This document shows, in pieces, positions 9,301 through 15,722 of a stretch of 28,194 nucleotides of DNA (positions are counted from its first letter, which is position 1; every line of letters begins with the position of its first letter). The notes under the pieces are model-generated. The model ran no database searches. It saw only the letters and a program-made list of their open reading frames with translations, and was not told where the DNA came from. This DNA comes from Bacillota bacterium. GTDB taxonomy: Bacteria; Bacillota; Clostridia; Acetivibrionales; DSM-1351. The stretch covers positions 1 to 28,194 of the forward strand of contig JAEZIU010000245.1 in the NCBI GenBank assembly GCA_023436485.1, read 5' to 3'. The position numbers and the translations under genes are program-made.

Positions 9301-9812
9301 AAGGTGGACAGGATGTTGCATTTATAGAGAACGAAGATTTTGCTGTTTATAGCAATATGGATTTCGGAGAAGGTGCCAAAAGCTTTCAAGCAAGGGTATC
9401 AAGTGCCACCAATGGAGGAAATATTGAAATCAGGCTTGACAGTGCTGACGGCCCCTTGGTAGGGACTTGTCCCGTTACAGGAACAGGCGATTGGCAGACT
9501 TGGGTTGATGTAGCCTGCAATGTCAGCGGAGCAAGCGGTAAACATGATTTATACCTGAAATTTACCGGGGACAGCGGATACCTATTCAATCTTAACTGGT
9601 TCAAATTTTCTAACGCACCCATTGTAACAGGGAAACGGGGTGATATAAATAACGACGGACAAATAGATGCAATAGATTTACTGCTGTTTAAAAAATATCT
9701 GTTGGGCTTAGAAACAATAGAAAATACGGAATTAGCTGATTTAGATGCAAATGGTGAAGTAAATGCAATTGATTTCTCACTGCTGAAAAAATACCTCTTA
9801 GAACAAACATAA
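6333..9812 (+). CDS. Cellulosomal GH95 alpha-L-fucosidase or alpha-L-galactosidase with F5/8C, CBM6, dockerin
   Basis: A 1159-residue secreted enzyme. Order: signal peptide (1 to about 36, TMAAT), GH95 N-terminal sandwich beginning near LPLGNGRIGAMVYG, (alpha/alpha)6 barrel and C-terminal sandwich (to about 810), an F5/8 type C (CBM32-like) domain (about 825-962; ALDGSTTSKW, WLQVDLG, INEFELWG), CBM6 (967-1092) and dockerin (1101-1159). GH95 catalytic candidates by motif are E548 (acid, in TSPELTPP), D719 (in FQIDGNFGF) and the activating pair N417/N419 in TTNINYEMNYWP. The residue two before N417 is Thr, where fucosidases such as B. bifidum AfcA carry His, to my recollection; this may indicate L-galactose rather than L-fucose as substrate. 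The likely role is removing terminal L-fucosyl or L-galactosyl groups from xyloglucan or arabinoxylan. It is the only protein here with the F5/8C insert. Confidence 0.88.
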   Translation: MKINKKFIRKFGATILAGVLITSGNLPFSGYKTMAATEDTVGADEVITQDNDLKLLYNSMAGSNFSGDPYDNNESFYKALPLGNGRIGAMVYGNYPDERIDLNEATFWSSGPGNNNRAGAANSLKTAQDQLFAGQYKTGSATVANSMIGGGEAKYQSIGDLKLSFGHSSVSNYSRQLDMNTGVVSSDYTYNGKQYHRESFVSYPDQVMVTKITCSSPGSISLTAGYESSLTGQYTVSTSGNDTLVMNGHGDSDNGISYAVWFSTRSKIINSNGSVSANNNQISVSNADSVVILTSIRTNFINYKTCNGDEKGKATTDITNASTKTYETLYNNHVADYQNLFKRVDVDLGGSGSENSKPMGQRISEFGTTNDPKLAKVLFQYGRYLMISASRDSQPMNLQGIWNKFRNPAWGCKMTTNINYEMNYWPAFTTNLAECFEPFVEKAKALQAPGNETARAHYNISNGWVLHHNTDLWNRTAPIDGDWGFWPTGAGWISNMLYDAYTFNQDTAYLNEIYPVIKGAADFLQTLMQSKSINGQNYQVICPSTSPELTPPSTSGGQGAYNSYGVTMDNGISRELFKDVIQAAGILNVDSTFRSTLQSKVSQIKPDTIGSWGQLQEWAYDWDSQSERNRHISFAYDLFPGMEINKRNTPTISNAVIKSLNTRGDAGTGWSEAWKLNCWARLEDGAHAYNLVKLLISPVNKDGRLYDNLWDAHPPFQIDGNFGFTSGIAEMLLQSHNNEIQLLPALPSQWSTGHADGLCARGNFTVTKMNWENGVLTGATIKSNSGNVCNVRYGNKTISFPTKAGYTYQLDGSLQLIEPGTMLTNVALNKTATASGSNSGEEGGKALDGSTTSKWCHDDGMSGEWLQVDLGAKYDISRWVVKHAGVAEAIRFNTRDFTLQKSDDGTTWTDVDAVYGNQQNITDRNVPTFNARYVRLYINTATQDNSGGARINEFELWGKTSVDIPKSAFSQIEAEEFSSQYGVEAETCNEGGQDVAFIENEDFAVYSNMDFGEGAKSFQARVSSATNGGNIEIRLDSADGPLVGTCPVTGTGDWQTWVDVACNVSGASGKHDLYLKFTGDSGYLFNLNWFKFSNAPIVTGKRGDINNDGQIDAIDLLLFKKYLLGLETIENTELADLDANGEVNAIDFSLLKKYLLEQT

Positions 9813-9834
9813 AATAAAATAAGGAGATTAGGTG

Positions 9835-11289
9835 ATGATTAAAAAGTTTTTAAGTATATTATTAACAGGCTTATTACTTACAACTTTAATGAATATTACT
9901 ACAATTAACACATCAGCAGCTACACTCCCAACCTTGCCGCCAACTGGATTTGACACTATTCAGAACAGTATACCTCATGGGCAGGTAAGTTATTTCAATT
10001 ATCAATCTACAGCTACAAACAGCCAGAGGAGAGCCAGAATTTATCTGCCTCCGGGATATTCAAAAAATAACAAATACAGTGTTCTTTATTTGTTACACGG
10101 ATACGGCGGAAATGAAAACGATTGGTGTGACAGCGGTTCTGCTAATGTTATCCTTGATAATCTTATTGCAGCCGGTAACATCAAGCCATTCATTGTAGTA
10201 ATGCCAAATGCCAATGCAACAGGCACAGGAATATCTGATGGTTATGCAAATTTCAAAAACGATTTGCTCAAAAGCCTAATTCCATATGTTGAATCAAATT
10301 ATTCCGTTTATACGGACCGGCTTCACAGAGCACTTGCCGGACTTTCTCTTGGCGGTGCACAATCTATGAATTTTGGTATGACAAACCTCAATCAGTTTGC
10401 ATATGTAGGCGGTTTTTCTCCCGGGGGGCCTGCTTCCATAACAGATGTTAATATGTTTCCGGATCCTACTGCCACAAAAGAGCAGATAAAGCTTTTATTT
10501 CTCTGCATCGGTACTAATGATAATACGTCCTTCTGTGAAACAATTGTTAATAATTGCAAGAAATATAGTATACCTTATACATATTTTCTTATTCAAGGAA
10601 GAGGTCACGATTGGAGTGTCTGGAAACCAAGCCTGTGGAATTTTTCGCAAATGGCCTGTGCCGCTGGATTCACAGATTATACTCCTACAACACCCCCTGA
10701 GCCAATATCTGCTTTTACACAGATAGAAGCCGAGAGTTTTGGCAGCCAGTCGGGTATTCAGACCGAAACCTGTTCAGAAGGCGGGCAAGAGGTAGGTTAC
10801 ATTGAAAATGGGGACTATCTTGTATTCAATAATGTTGATTTCGCCAACGGAGCAGCAAGTTTTCAGGCAAGGGTATCAAGTGCCACAAGTGGAGGAAACA
10901 TTGAAATCAGACTTGACAGTGTTGACGGCCCCTTGGTAGGAAAATGTACCGTTATGGGAACAGGTGATTGGAAGACTTGGACTGATGTAAGTTGCAATGT
11001 CAGCGGAGCAAGCGGTAAACATGATTTATACCTTAAATTTACGGGGGATAGCGGATACCTGTTTAACCTTAACTGGTTCAAATTCACTAACGTACCCATT
11101 GTAACAGCGAAACCGGGTGATATAAATAAAGACGGACAGATAGATGCAATAGACTTACTTATATTAAAAAAATATCTATTGGGCTTAGAAACAATAGAAA
11201 ATACGGAATTGGCTGATATGGATTCAAATGGTGAAGTGAATGCAATTGATTTCTCACTGATGAAGAAATATTTGCTTGGAACAGTCTAG
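9835..11289 (+). CDS. Cellulosomal CE1-type carbohydrate esterase (feruloyl/acetyl-xylan esterase-like) with CBM6 and dockerin
   Basis: The ATG at 9835 is preferred over GTG at 9832 because AAGGAG (9821-9826) is then 8 bases away; this gives 484 residues. Order: signal peptide (1 to about 29, INTSAAT), alpha/beta-hydrolase of the esterase-D/CE1 family (about 35-280), CBM6 (292-420) and dockerin (426-484). The nucleophile is S171 in AGLSLGG, the likely acid is D229 in GTNDN and the His is H258 in GRGHDWSVW; LLHGYGG supplies the oxyanion region. CE1 enzymes remove ferulate or acetate from arabinoxylan. Sequence alone does not separate feruloyl esterase from acetylxylan esterase. It lies 22 bases after the GH95 stop and is clearly cotranscribed. 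Its CBM6-dockerin DNA closely resembles that of the GH95 gene. Confidence 0.88.
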   Translation: MIKKFLSILLTGLLLTTLMNITTINTSAATLPTLPPTGFDTIQNSIPHGQVSYFNYQSTATNSQRRARIYLPPGYSKNNKYSVLYLLHGYGGNENDWCDSGSANVILDNLIAAGNIKPFIVVMPNANATGTGISDGYANFKNDLLKSLIPYVESNYSVYTDRLHRALAGLSLGGAQSMNFGMTNLNQFAYVGGFSPGGPASITDVNMFPDPTATKEQIKLLFLCIGTNDNTSFCETIVNNCKKYSIPYTYFLIQGRGHDWSVWKPSLWNFSQMACAAGFTDYTPTTPPEPISAFTQIEAESFGSQSGIQTETCSEGGQEVGYIENGDYLVFNNVDFANGAASFQARVSSATSGGNIEIRLDSVDGPLVGKCTVMGTGDWKTWTDVSCNVSGASGKHDLYLKFTGDSGYLFNLNWFKFTNVPIVTAKPGDINKDGQIDAIDLLILKKYLLGLETIENTELADMDSNGEVNAIDFSLMKKYLLGTV

Positions 11290-11313
11290 AAAATTAATTA
11301 GGAGGGTAAGAAT

Positions 11314-13212
11314 ATGGTAACAAACATTAAAAAAATATTTAGTGTAGTATTGGTTTGTTTAATTGTTTTTTCGCTTGTATTCACAGTACAGGTAACGGAG
11401 GTTTTAGCAGCAAGTGATGTAACTGTTAATCTGTCTGCAGAAAAGCAGGAAATGCGTGGCTTCGGTGGAATGGTTCACACCGGTTGGCAGTCTGATTTAA
11501 CTGCTGCTCAACGAGAAACCGCTTTTGGTAATGGAGATGGACAGCTGGGTTTTACTATTTTAAGAATCCATGTTGACGAAAACAGCAGTAACTGGTCAAA
11601 AGAAGTGGCAAGTGCTAAAAGTGCTATAGCACACGGCGGTATTGTTTTCGCCTCTCCTTGGAATCCTCCAACATCCATGCAGGAAAAATTCACTCGTAAT
11701 GGTACTGCAAATCAGACACGTTTGAAATACGACCAATATGGTGCATATGCACAGCACCTGAATAATTTTGCAAAATATATGAAAGACAACGGCGCTCCAC
11801 TTTACGCCATATCTGTTCAGAACGAGCCTGATTACGCTGAGACATGGACATGGTGGACACCACAGGAAATGCTTAACTTCATGAAAAATAATGCCGGTTC
11901 AATTACCGAAGCAAAGGTAATAGCTCCCGAATCCTTCCAATACTTAAAGAATATGTCAGATCCGATATTGAACGATTCTACAGCCCTTTCAAACATGGAT
12001 ATTCTGGGTGCGCATTTCTATGGTACAAGTGTAAGTAATATGCCTTATTCTCTTTTCCAACAAAAAGGAGCGGGAAAAGAGCTTTGGATGACAGAAGTAT
12101 ATGTTCCAAACAGTAATGCTGACTCCGCAGATCGCTTTCCGGAAGCCTTGGATGTTGCTTATAACATGCATAACGGTATAGTTGAAGGAAATTTCCAGGC
12201 ATATGTATGGTGGTACATCCGCAGGTCATATGGCCCAATGAAAGAGGACGGAACCATGAGTAAACGTGGTGCCATGATGGCTCAGTACTCCAAATTTGTT
12301 CGCCCGGGCTACATAAGAGTTGATGCAACAAAGAACCCGGATACAAACGTATATATATCCGCTTATAAAGGCGATGGCAAGGCTGTAATTGTTGCCATTA
12401 ACAAAGGTACCTCTGCGGTAAGCCAGAAGTTTAATTTGCAGGGTGCGTCAGCAGTATCTAAAGTATCTTCTTGGGTAACCGACGGTAGTAGAAATGTAGC
12501 AGCATCAACTTCATATTCTGGAACATCTTTTACAGCTCAACTTCCGGCTCAAAGTGTTACAACCTTTGTAGCAGATCTTGGAACCATAATTCCTGTAGAA
12601 AAAGATGCTTTTTCTCAGTTGGAGGGAGAAGCTTATGACGACCAGTCAGGAACTCAGAACGGAAGCTGTGATGAAGGCGGAGAATGCCTTGGATATATAG
12701 AAAACGGCGATTATGCAGTTTATAAGAGTGTTAATTTCGGAGAAGGTGCAACAAGTTTTAAAGCAAGAGTATCAAGTGCTACCAGCGGAGGAAACATTGA
12801 AGTTAGACTTGACAGCCCTACAGGTACTTTAGTAGGAACTTGTCCCGTTACCGGAACAGGTGATTGGCAGAATTGGGCAGATGTAACTTGCAATGTCAGC
12901 GGAGTAAGCGGTAAACATGATTTATATCTTACTTTTACCGGAGACAGCGGATACCTGTTCAACATTAACTGGTTCAAATTCAGTAATACATCTATTGTAA
13001 CTGGAAAAACTGGTGACATAAATAATGATGGGCAAATAGATGCTTTAGATTTGCTGTTGTTTAAAAAATATATTTTGGGATTAGAAACAATAGAAAATAC
13101 GAATTTGGCTGATTTGGATGCAAATGGTGAGGTAAACGCTATTGATTTCTCACTGCTCAAGCAATATCTGTTGGGTCTAATAACTGTTTTACCTACACCG
13201 AAACCTGTATAA
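11314..13212 (+). CDS. Cellulosomal GH30 subfamily 8 glucuronoxylanase (XynC-like) with CBM6 and dockerin
   Basis: A 632-residue secreted endoxylanase. Order: signal peptide (1 to about 32, VLAASD), GH30 (beta/alpha)8 barrel with side beta-domain (about 35-425), CBM6 (431-557) and dockerin (565-632). It resembles Bacillus subtilis XynC over its whole catalytic part. The acid/base is E171 in SVQNEPDY and the nucleophile E261 in WMTEVY. The block WWYIRRSYGPMKEDG (R303/R304, Y306) is the GH30_8 signature that binds the 4-O-methylglucuronic acid branch, so the enzyme should cut xylan where that branch is present. GGAGGG precedes the ATG; the gap from the CE1 gene is 24 bases. CBM6 carries one extra Cys (GGECLGY). 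It is the last hemicellulase before the redox genes. Confidence 0.92.
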   Translation: MVTNIKKIFSVVLVCLIVFSLVFTVQVTEVLAASDVTVNLSAEKQEMRGFGGMVHTGWQSDLTAAQRETAFGNGDGQLGFTILRIHVDENSSNWSKEVASAKSAIAHGGIVFASPWNPPTSMQEKFTRNGTANQTRLKYDQYGAYAQHLNNFAKYMKDNGAPLYAISVQNEPDYAETWTWWTPQEMLNFMKNNAGSITEAKVIAPESFQYLKNMSDPILNDSTALSNMDILGAHFYGTSVSNMPYSLFQQKGAGKELWMTEVYVPNSNADSADRFPEALDVAYNMHNGIVEGNFQAYVWWYIRRSYGPMKEDGTMSKRGAMMAQYSKFVRPGYIRVDATKNPDTNVYISAYKGDGKAVIVAINKGTSAVSQKFNLQGASAVSKVSSWVTDGSRNVAASTSYSGTSFTAQLPAQSVTTFVADLGTIIPVEKDAFSQLEGEAYDDQSGTQNGSCDEGGECLGYIENGDYAVYKSVNFGEGATSFKARVSSATSGGNIEVRLDSPTGTLVGTCPVTGTGDWQNWADVTCNVSGVSGKHDLYLTFTGDSGYLFNINWFKFSNTSIVTGKTGDINNDGQIDALDLLLFKKYILGLETIENTNLADLDANGEVNAIDFSLLKQYLLGLITVLPTPKPV

Positions 13213-13244
13213 TGCTATAGTTTTTTACAGATAGCTAAAGTGAT

Positions 13245-13293
13245 ATTCCAGTCAGGTAAATTAGCTTAACATAGAGCGTTGTCTGACTGGAAT
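13245..13293. other. 11-bp perfect inverted repeat between hemicellulase and redox genes
   Basis: ATTCCAGTCAG (13245-13255) and CTGACTGGAAT (13283-13293) are perfect inverted copies separated by 27 bases. A second pair, AGCTAA (13233-13238) and TTAGCT (13261-13266), overlaps it and cannot form together with it in a simple fold. No T-run follows, so this is not a standard terminator. It could be an RNA processing hairpin, a weak attenuator or a regulator binding site ahead of the redox/pectin genes. No convincing promoter was found in 13213-13331. Confidence 0.6.
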
Positions 13294-13331
13294 TCATTAA
13301 TAAAGTAAATTTAAATTGGTGGTGGTAGAGT

Positions 13332-14222
13332 GTGAAAAAACATGTTATTCCTGCGGTGCTTGCTATAGTTGTTCTGATAGTAATTTTAACAGCCTCCTGC
13401 TCGGACCGCCGCAAAAATTTTGAGCTTTTGTCCGGTGATTCAATTCCATCAAATGCAAAACTATTCAGTGTTTCAGGTGAATCACATAAAATAAGCGATA
13501 TCAAAAGTAAATATAAAGTTGTGTTTTACCTTGACAGTACAAATGAAGATTCCATGAAAAGACTGGACTGCATTTCAAAAACAATTAGTCTTCTCAGTGG
13601 TAAAGATATCAGTTGTTTATTAGTCTGGGAAGACAGTATACCTGTAGGGGATATACAAAAAGCAGGAATTGACGAAAGCTATAATTATTCTCTGAAACAC
13701 AAGTTAAGTCTGAGTGAATCAAAGCCAAATGCTTTTCTTTTGGATGAAAAAAACAAAATTGTAATGGTGACGGGCTACAGCTACATATCGTTAATAAATG
13801 AATTGATTAATTTAAACGGGAAAACAGATTTAAGTGTTAAGGCAGGAGAAATGATTGTAAATAATGTATCCAAGTCAGGTGATTTCCCCGATAATCGCAA
13901 CGAAAAGACACTTGTTATGTTCATGTCATCAGGCTGCAAGATATGTAGAGTCAGTGAAGACATTGTAAGTAAAAATATTGAATCCATGGGTAAGAAAATA
14001 AATGTAATAATTGTACGCCCGGATTTTGATACAAGACACTCTTATGATAAGAATTTTGAAATTGACCCCCAACAGATATATTTTAATATATTCAGCCATA
14101 AACTGGGTATCCAAGCTTCAAACCGAAAATACCCGATGTTTTTAATAATAAACAACGACTATTCTGTTGAAAAGCAATTTACAGATGCCAATGAGGCAGT
14201 TAAATTCATTTTGGGGTTATAA
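13332..14222 (+). CDS. Membrane-anchored tandem thioredoxin-fold protein (probable lipoprotein)
   Basis: A 296-residue protein with GTG start. The N-terminus is a hydrophobic segment followed by LTASC (C23), a plausible though imperfect lipobox, so it is probably anchored outside the membrane. Two thioredoxin-like halves follow. The first (about 35-165) resembles TlpA/redoxin folds but lacks a CxxC motif; its likely active-site stretch reads YLDSTNEDS. The second (about 170-296) has the redox motif SSGCKIC with C202 and C205 and a late KYPMFLI segment that looks like the cis-Pro loop. It sits 22 bases before the thioredoxin-CcdA fusion gene and is probably its extracytoplasmic partner. No dockerin or CBM is present. 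The ribosome site (GGTGG-like) is weak. The fold call rests on pattern recognition; the function is inferred. Confidence 0.65.
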   Translation: MKKHVIPAVLAIVVLIVILTASCSDRRKNFELLSGDSIPSNAKLFSVSGESHKISDIKSKYKVVFYLDSTNEDSMKRLDCISKTISLLSGKDISCLLVWEDSIPVGDIQKAGIDESYNYSLKHKLSLSESKPNAFLLDEKNKIVMVTGYSYISLINELINLNGKTDLSVKAGEMIVNNVSKSGDFPDNRNEKTLVMFMSSGCKICRVSEDIVSKNIESMGKKINVIIVRPDFDTRHSYDKNFEIDPQQIYFNIFSHKLGIQASNRKYPMFLIINNDYSVEKQFTDANEAVKFILGL

Positions 14223-14244
14223 ACCGGCAGATGGGGAGTATACA

Positions 14245-15381
14245 ATGAGAAAGTTTGCACTTTTCCTTTTAGTATTGTTATTGTTGGCACATGGAAGTGT
14301 TTTCAGGTCTTGGGCTGAGAGTGAGAATAAGCTTACGTCAGTTTACTTTTACAGCCCTACATGTGCCTCCTGCAGTAGTATGTCGAACTTCCTTGAAAAT
14401 TTTAGCGAAAGCCATAAAAACCTTGATTTAAGGAAGTATGATATATCTGATTTGAGAAACAAAAGTCTGCTGGACAAGTATAGTGAAGCATACAAAGTTT
14501 CCCCGGAAGATGAGGGGATTGTTCCTGTTGTATTCATTAGGGACAAATATTACACAGATGAAGAGTTCATAAAAAATAATCTTGAAAAAGTGTTGAATAC
14601 CCCCGGGGCCAAAACACTGGAGATTAATAATTCGGCAGAAACCCATGAAAAAGATATTAGGAGGTTTAAAGGCTTTACGACTCCAAGCGTATTTCTGGCA
14701 GGTGTTATTAATGGTTTAAATCCCTGTTCCATGTCCATGCTGCTGTTTTTTTTATCTCTACTGACTGTAAAAAAAGAAAAAGTAATGAAAATAGGAATGT
14801 CATTTATTTCAGGCAAGTTTCTTGCATATGTCATGTTGGGAACAATTCTATTTCGGTTTTTATCATTGTTTGATTTCAGGGTATTTAATACATTATTCAA
14901 GATAATTTTCGCAATTGTACTGCTTGTACTGATTGGTATGAGCATACAGGATTATTTTGCAGCTAAAACTGAAAGATATGACAAAATACGTCTGCAACTT
15001 CCCGAAGTACTTAGAAGGTTCAACCATGGGGTAATAAAAAAAGTATCGGGCTTTGCAAACCTGAAAATAATATTGTTATTAGGCTTCCTGCTGGGAATAG
15101 TTATATCCTTGGGGGAGTTTCTGTGTACAGGGCAAATCTATCTTGCTACTATTATTACAATTTTTCAGACAAATTCACAGTTAAGTCTTCAGGCATTGAG
15201 TTCCCTTCTGGTGTACAATTCAGGAGTCATTTTGCCCCTTGTTATATTATTGTTTCTGGTGTACAAGGGCAAAGAAATTTTTGATGTCTCAGAGGCAATA
15301 AGGGAACGGCTTCATATCATAAAGATAATAAATGCACTAATTTTGGCCTTATTCTTTGTAATAATCCTTTTGTTTTTTTAG
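14245..15381 (+). CDS. Thioredoxin-CcdA/DsbD-like transmembrane thiol-disulfide reductase
   Basis: The ATG at 14245 is chosen because GGGGAG lies at 14233-14238 and a signal-like segment follows; an in-frame ATG at 14167 lies inside the preceding gene. The protein has 378 residues. Order: signal sequence (1 to about 25), extracytoplasmic thioredoxin-like domain with SPTCASC (C40, C43), then a CcdA/DsbD-type membrane domain of about six helices (about 150-378). The paired membrane cysteines typical of the family are present: C161 in LNPCSMS and C294 in GEFLCTGQIY. Such proteins pass reducing equivalents from cytoplasmic thioredoxin across the membrane to external thiol proteins. The natural partner is the preceding thioredoxin-fold protein. 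Its place between hemicellulase and pectinase genes suggests a role in thiol state outside the cell, which is inference. Confidence 0.8.
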   Translation: MRKFALFLLVLLLLAHGSVFRSWAESENKLTSVYFYSPTCASCSSMSNFLENFSESHKNLDLRKYDISDLRNKSLLDKYSEAYKVSPEDEGIVPVVFIRDKYYTDEEFIKNNLEKVLNTPGAKTLEINNSAETHEKDIRRFKGFTTPSVFLAGVINGLNPCSMSMLLFFLSLLTVKKEKVMKIGMSFISGKFLAYVMLGTILFRFLSLFDFRVFNTLFKIIFAIVLLVLIGMSIQDYFAAKTERYDKIRLQLPEVLRRFNHGVIKKVSGFANLKIILLLGFLLGIVISLGEFLCTGQIYLATIITIFQTNSQLSLQALSSLLVYNSGVILPLVILLFLVYKGKEIFDVSEAIRERLHIIKIINALILALFFVIILLFF

Positions 15382-15403
15382 CTTAATTGGAGGTGTCGGT
15401 CAC

Positions 15404-15709
15404 ATGCAGCCTAGAAGAATAATATTTATTGATAAAAAAGGCAGTACCAATCTTGAATGTAAATTAAATTCTCTGCCTTTAAAAGATGAAAAAATCATTG
15501 AAAAGAGTATCGAATTATTCAATGACCGTGAGCCATGTATTATTCACAGATCATTTGTAATGAAAAAGCTCATGCTGGAAATAAATGAATATTTCATCGA
15601 AGTGCTTCAAAACGGTAAGGGACAAATAGCCTTGGAGGAAATACCCAAAAATATTATAGGGCTTTTGAATATAAGTAATGATGTGGTAAAAATTCAACTT
15701 GATTCGTAA
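15404..15709 (+). CDS. Small cytoplasmic protein of unknown function
   Basis: A 101-residue protein, unrecognised. There is no signal peptide or membrane segment. It starts MQPRRIIFID, is rich in charged residues and Ile/Leu, and has two Cys (LECKL and EPCIIH) not arranged as CxxC. GGAGG at 15389-15393 supports the start. It follows the CcdA-like gene by 22 bases. Its stop codon TAA (15707-15709) overlaps the AAGGAGGT ribosome site of the PL10 gene, so it is real, cotranscribed and perhaps translationally coupled to PL10. It could be a small regulator or a cytoplasmic accessory of the redox pair; no function is claimed. Confidence 0.75.
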   Translation: MQPRRIIFIDKKGSTNLECKLNSLPLKDEKIIEKSIELFNDREPCIIHRSFVMKKLMLEINEYFIEVLQNGKGQIALEEIPKNIIGLLNISNDVVKIQLDS

Positions 15710-15722
15710 GGAGGTATTTTAA

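Larger units (their letters stand above)
66..13190 (+). repeat. Six dispersed copies of a CBM6-dockerin cassette
   Basis: Related cassettes of about 580-600 bases lie at about 66-653, 3181-3770, 4863-5460, 9231-9809, 10708-11286 and 12604-13190, each an in-frame part of a gene. Every copy keeps three CBM6 cysteines (one before EGG/EGT, then G-x-C and V-x-C). The copies in the GH95, CE1 and GH30 genes are most alike, sharing the inter-loop linker LGLETIENTE or a one-residue variant; the three earlier genes have LGLGEIQDTK-, LGLGTIENTK- and LGSGTIEDTK-like linkers. They are protein-domain repeats, not mobile elements. Confidence 0.9.

Noticed and set aside
9386..9622. Similar minus-strand ORFs within the CBM6 copies (also 4970-5518, 10863-11099, 12720-13160)
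   Set aside because: They recur because the CBM6 cassette itself recurs; no ribosome sites or independent conservation are visible. They are antisense shadows.
14167..14244. Earlier ATG for the CcdA-like gene at 14167
   Set aside because: It lies within the preceding gene and would put 26 extra residues before a clear signal segment; ATG 14245 has a GGGGAG site.
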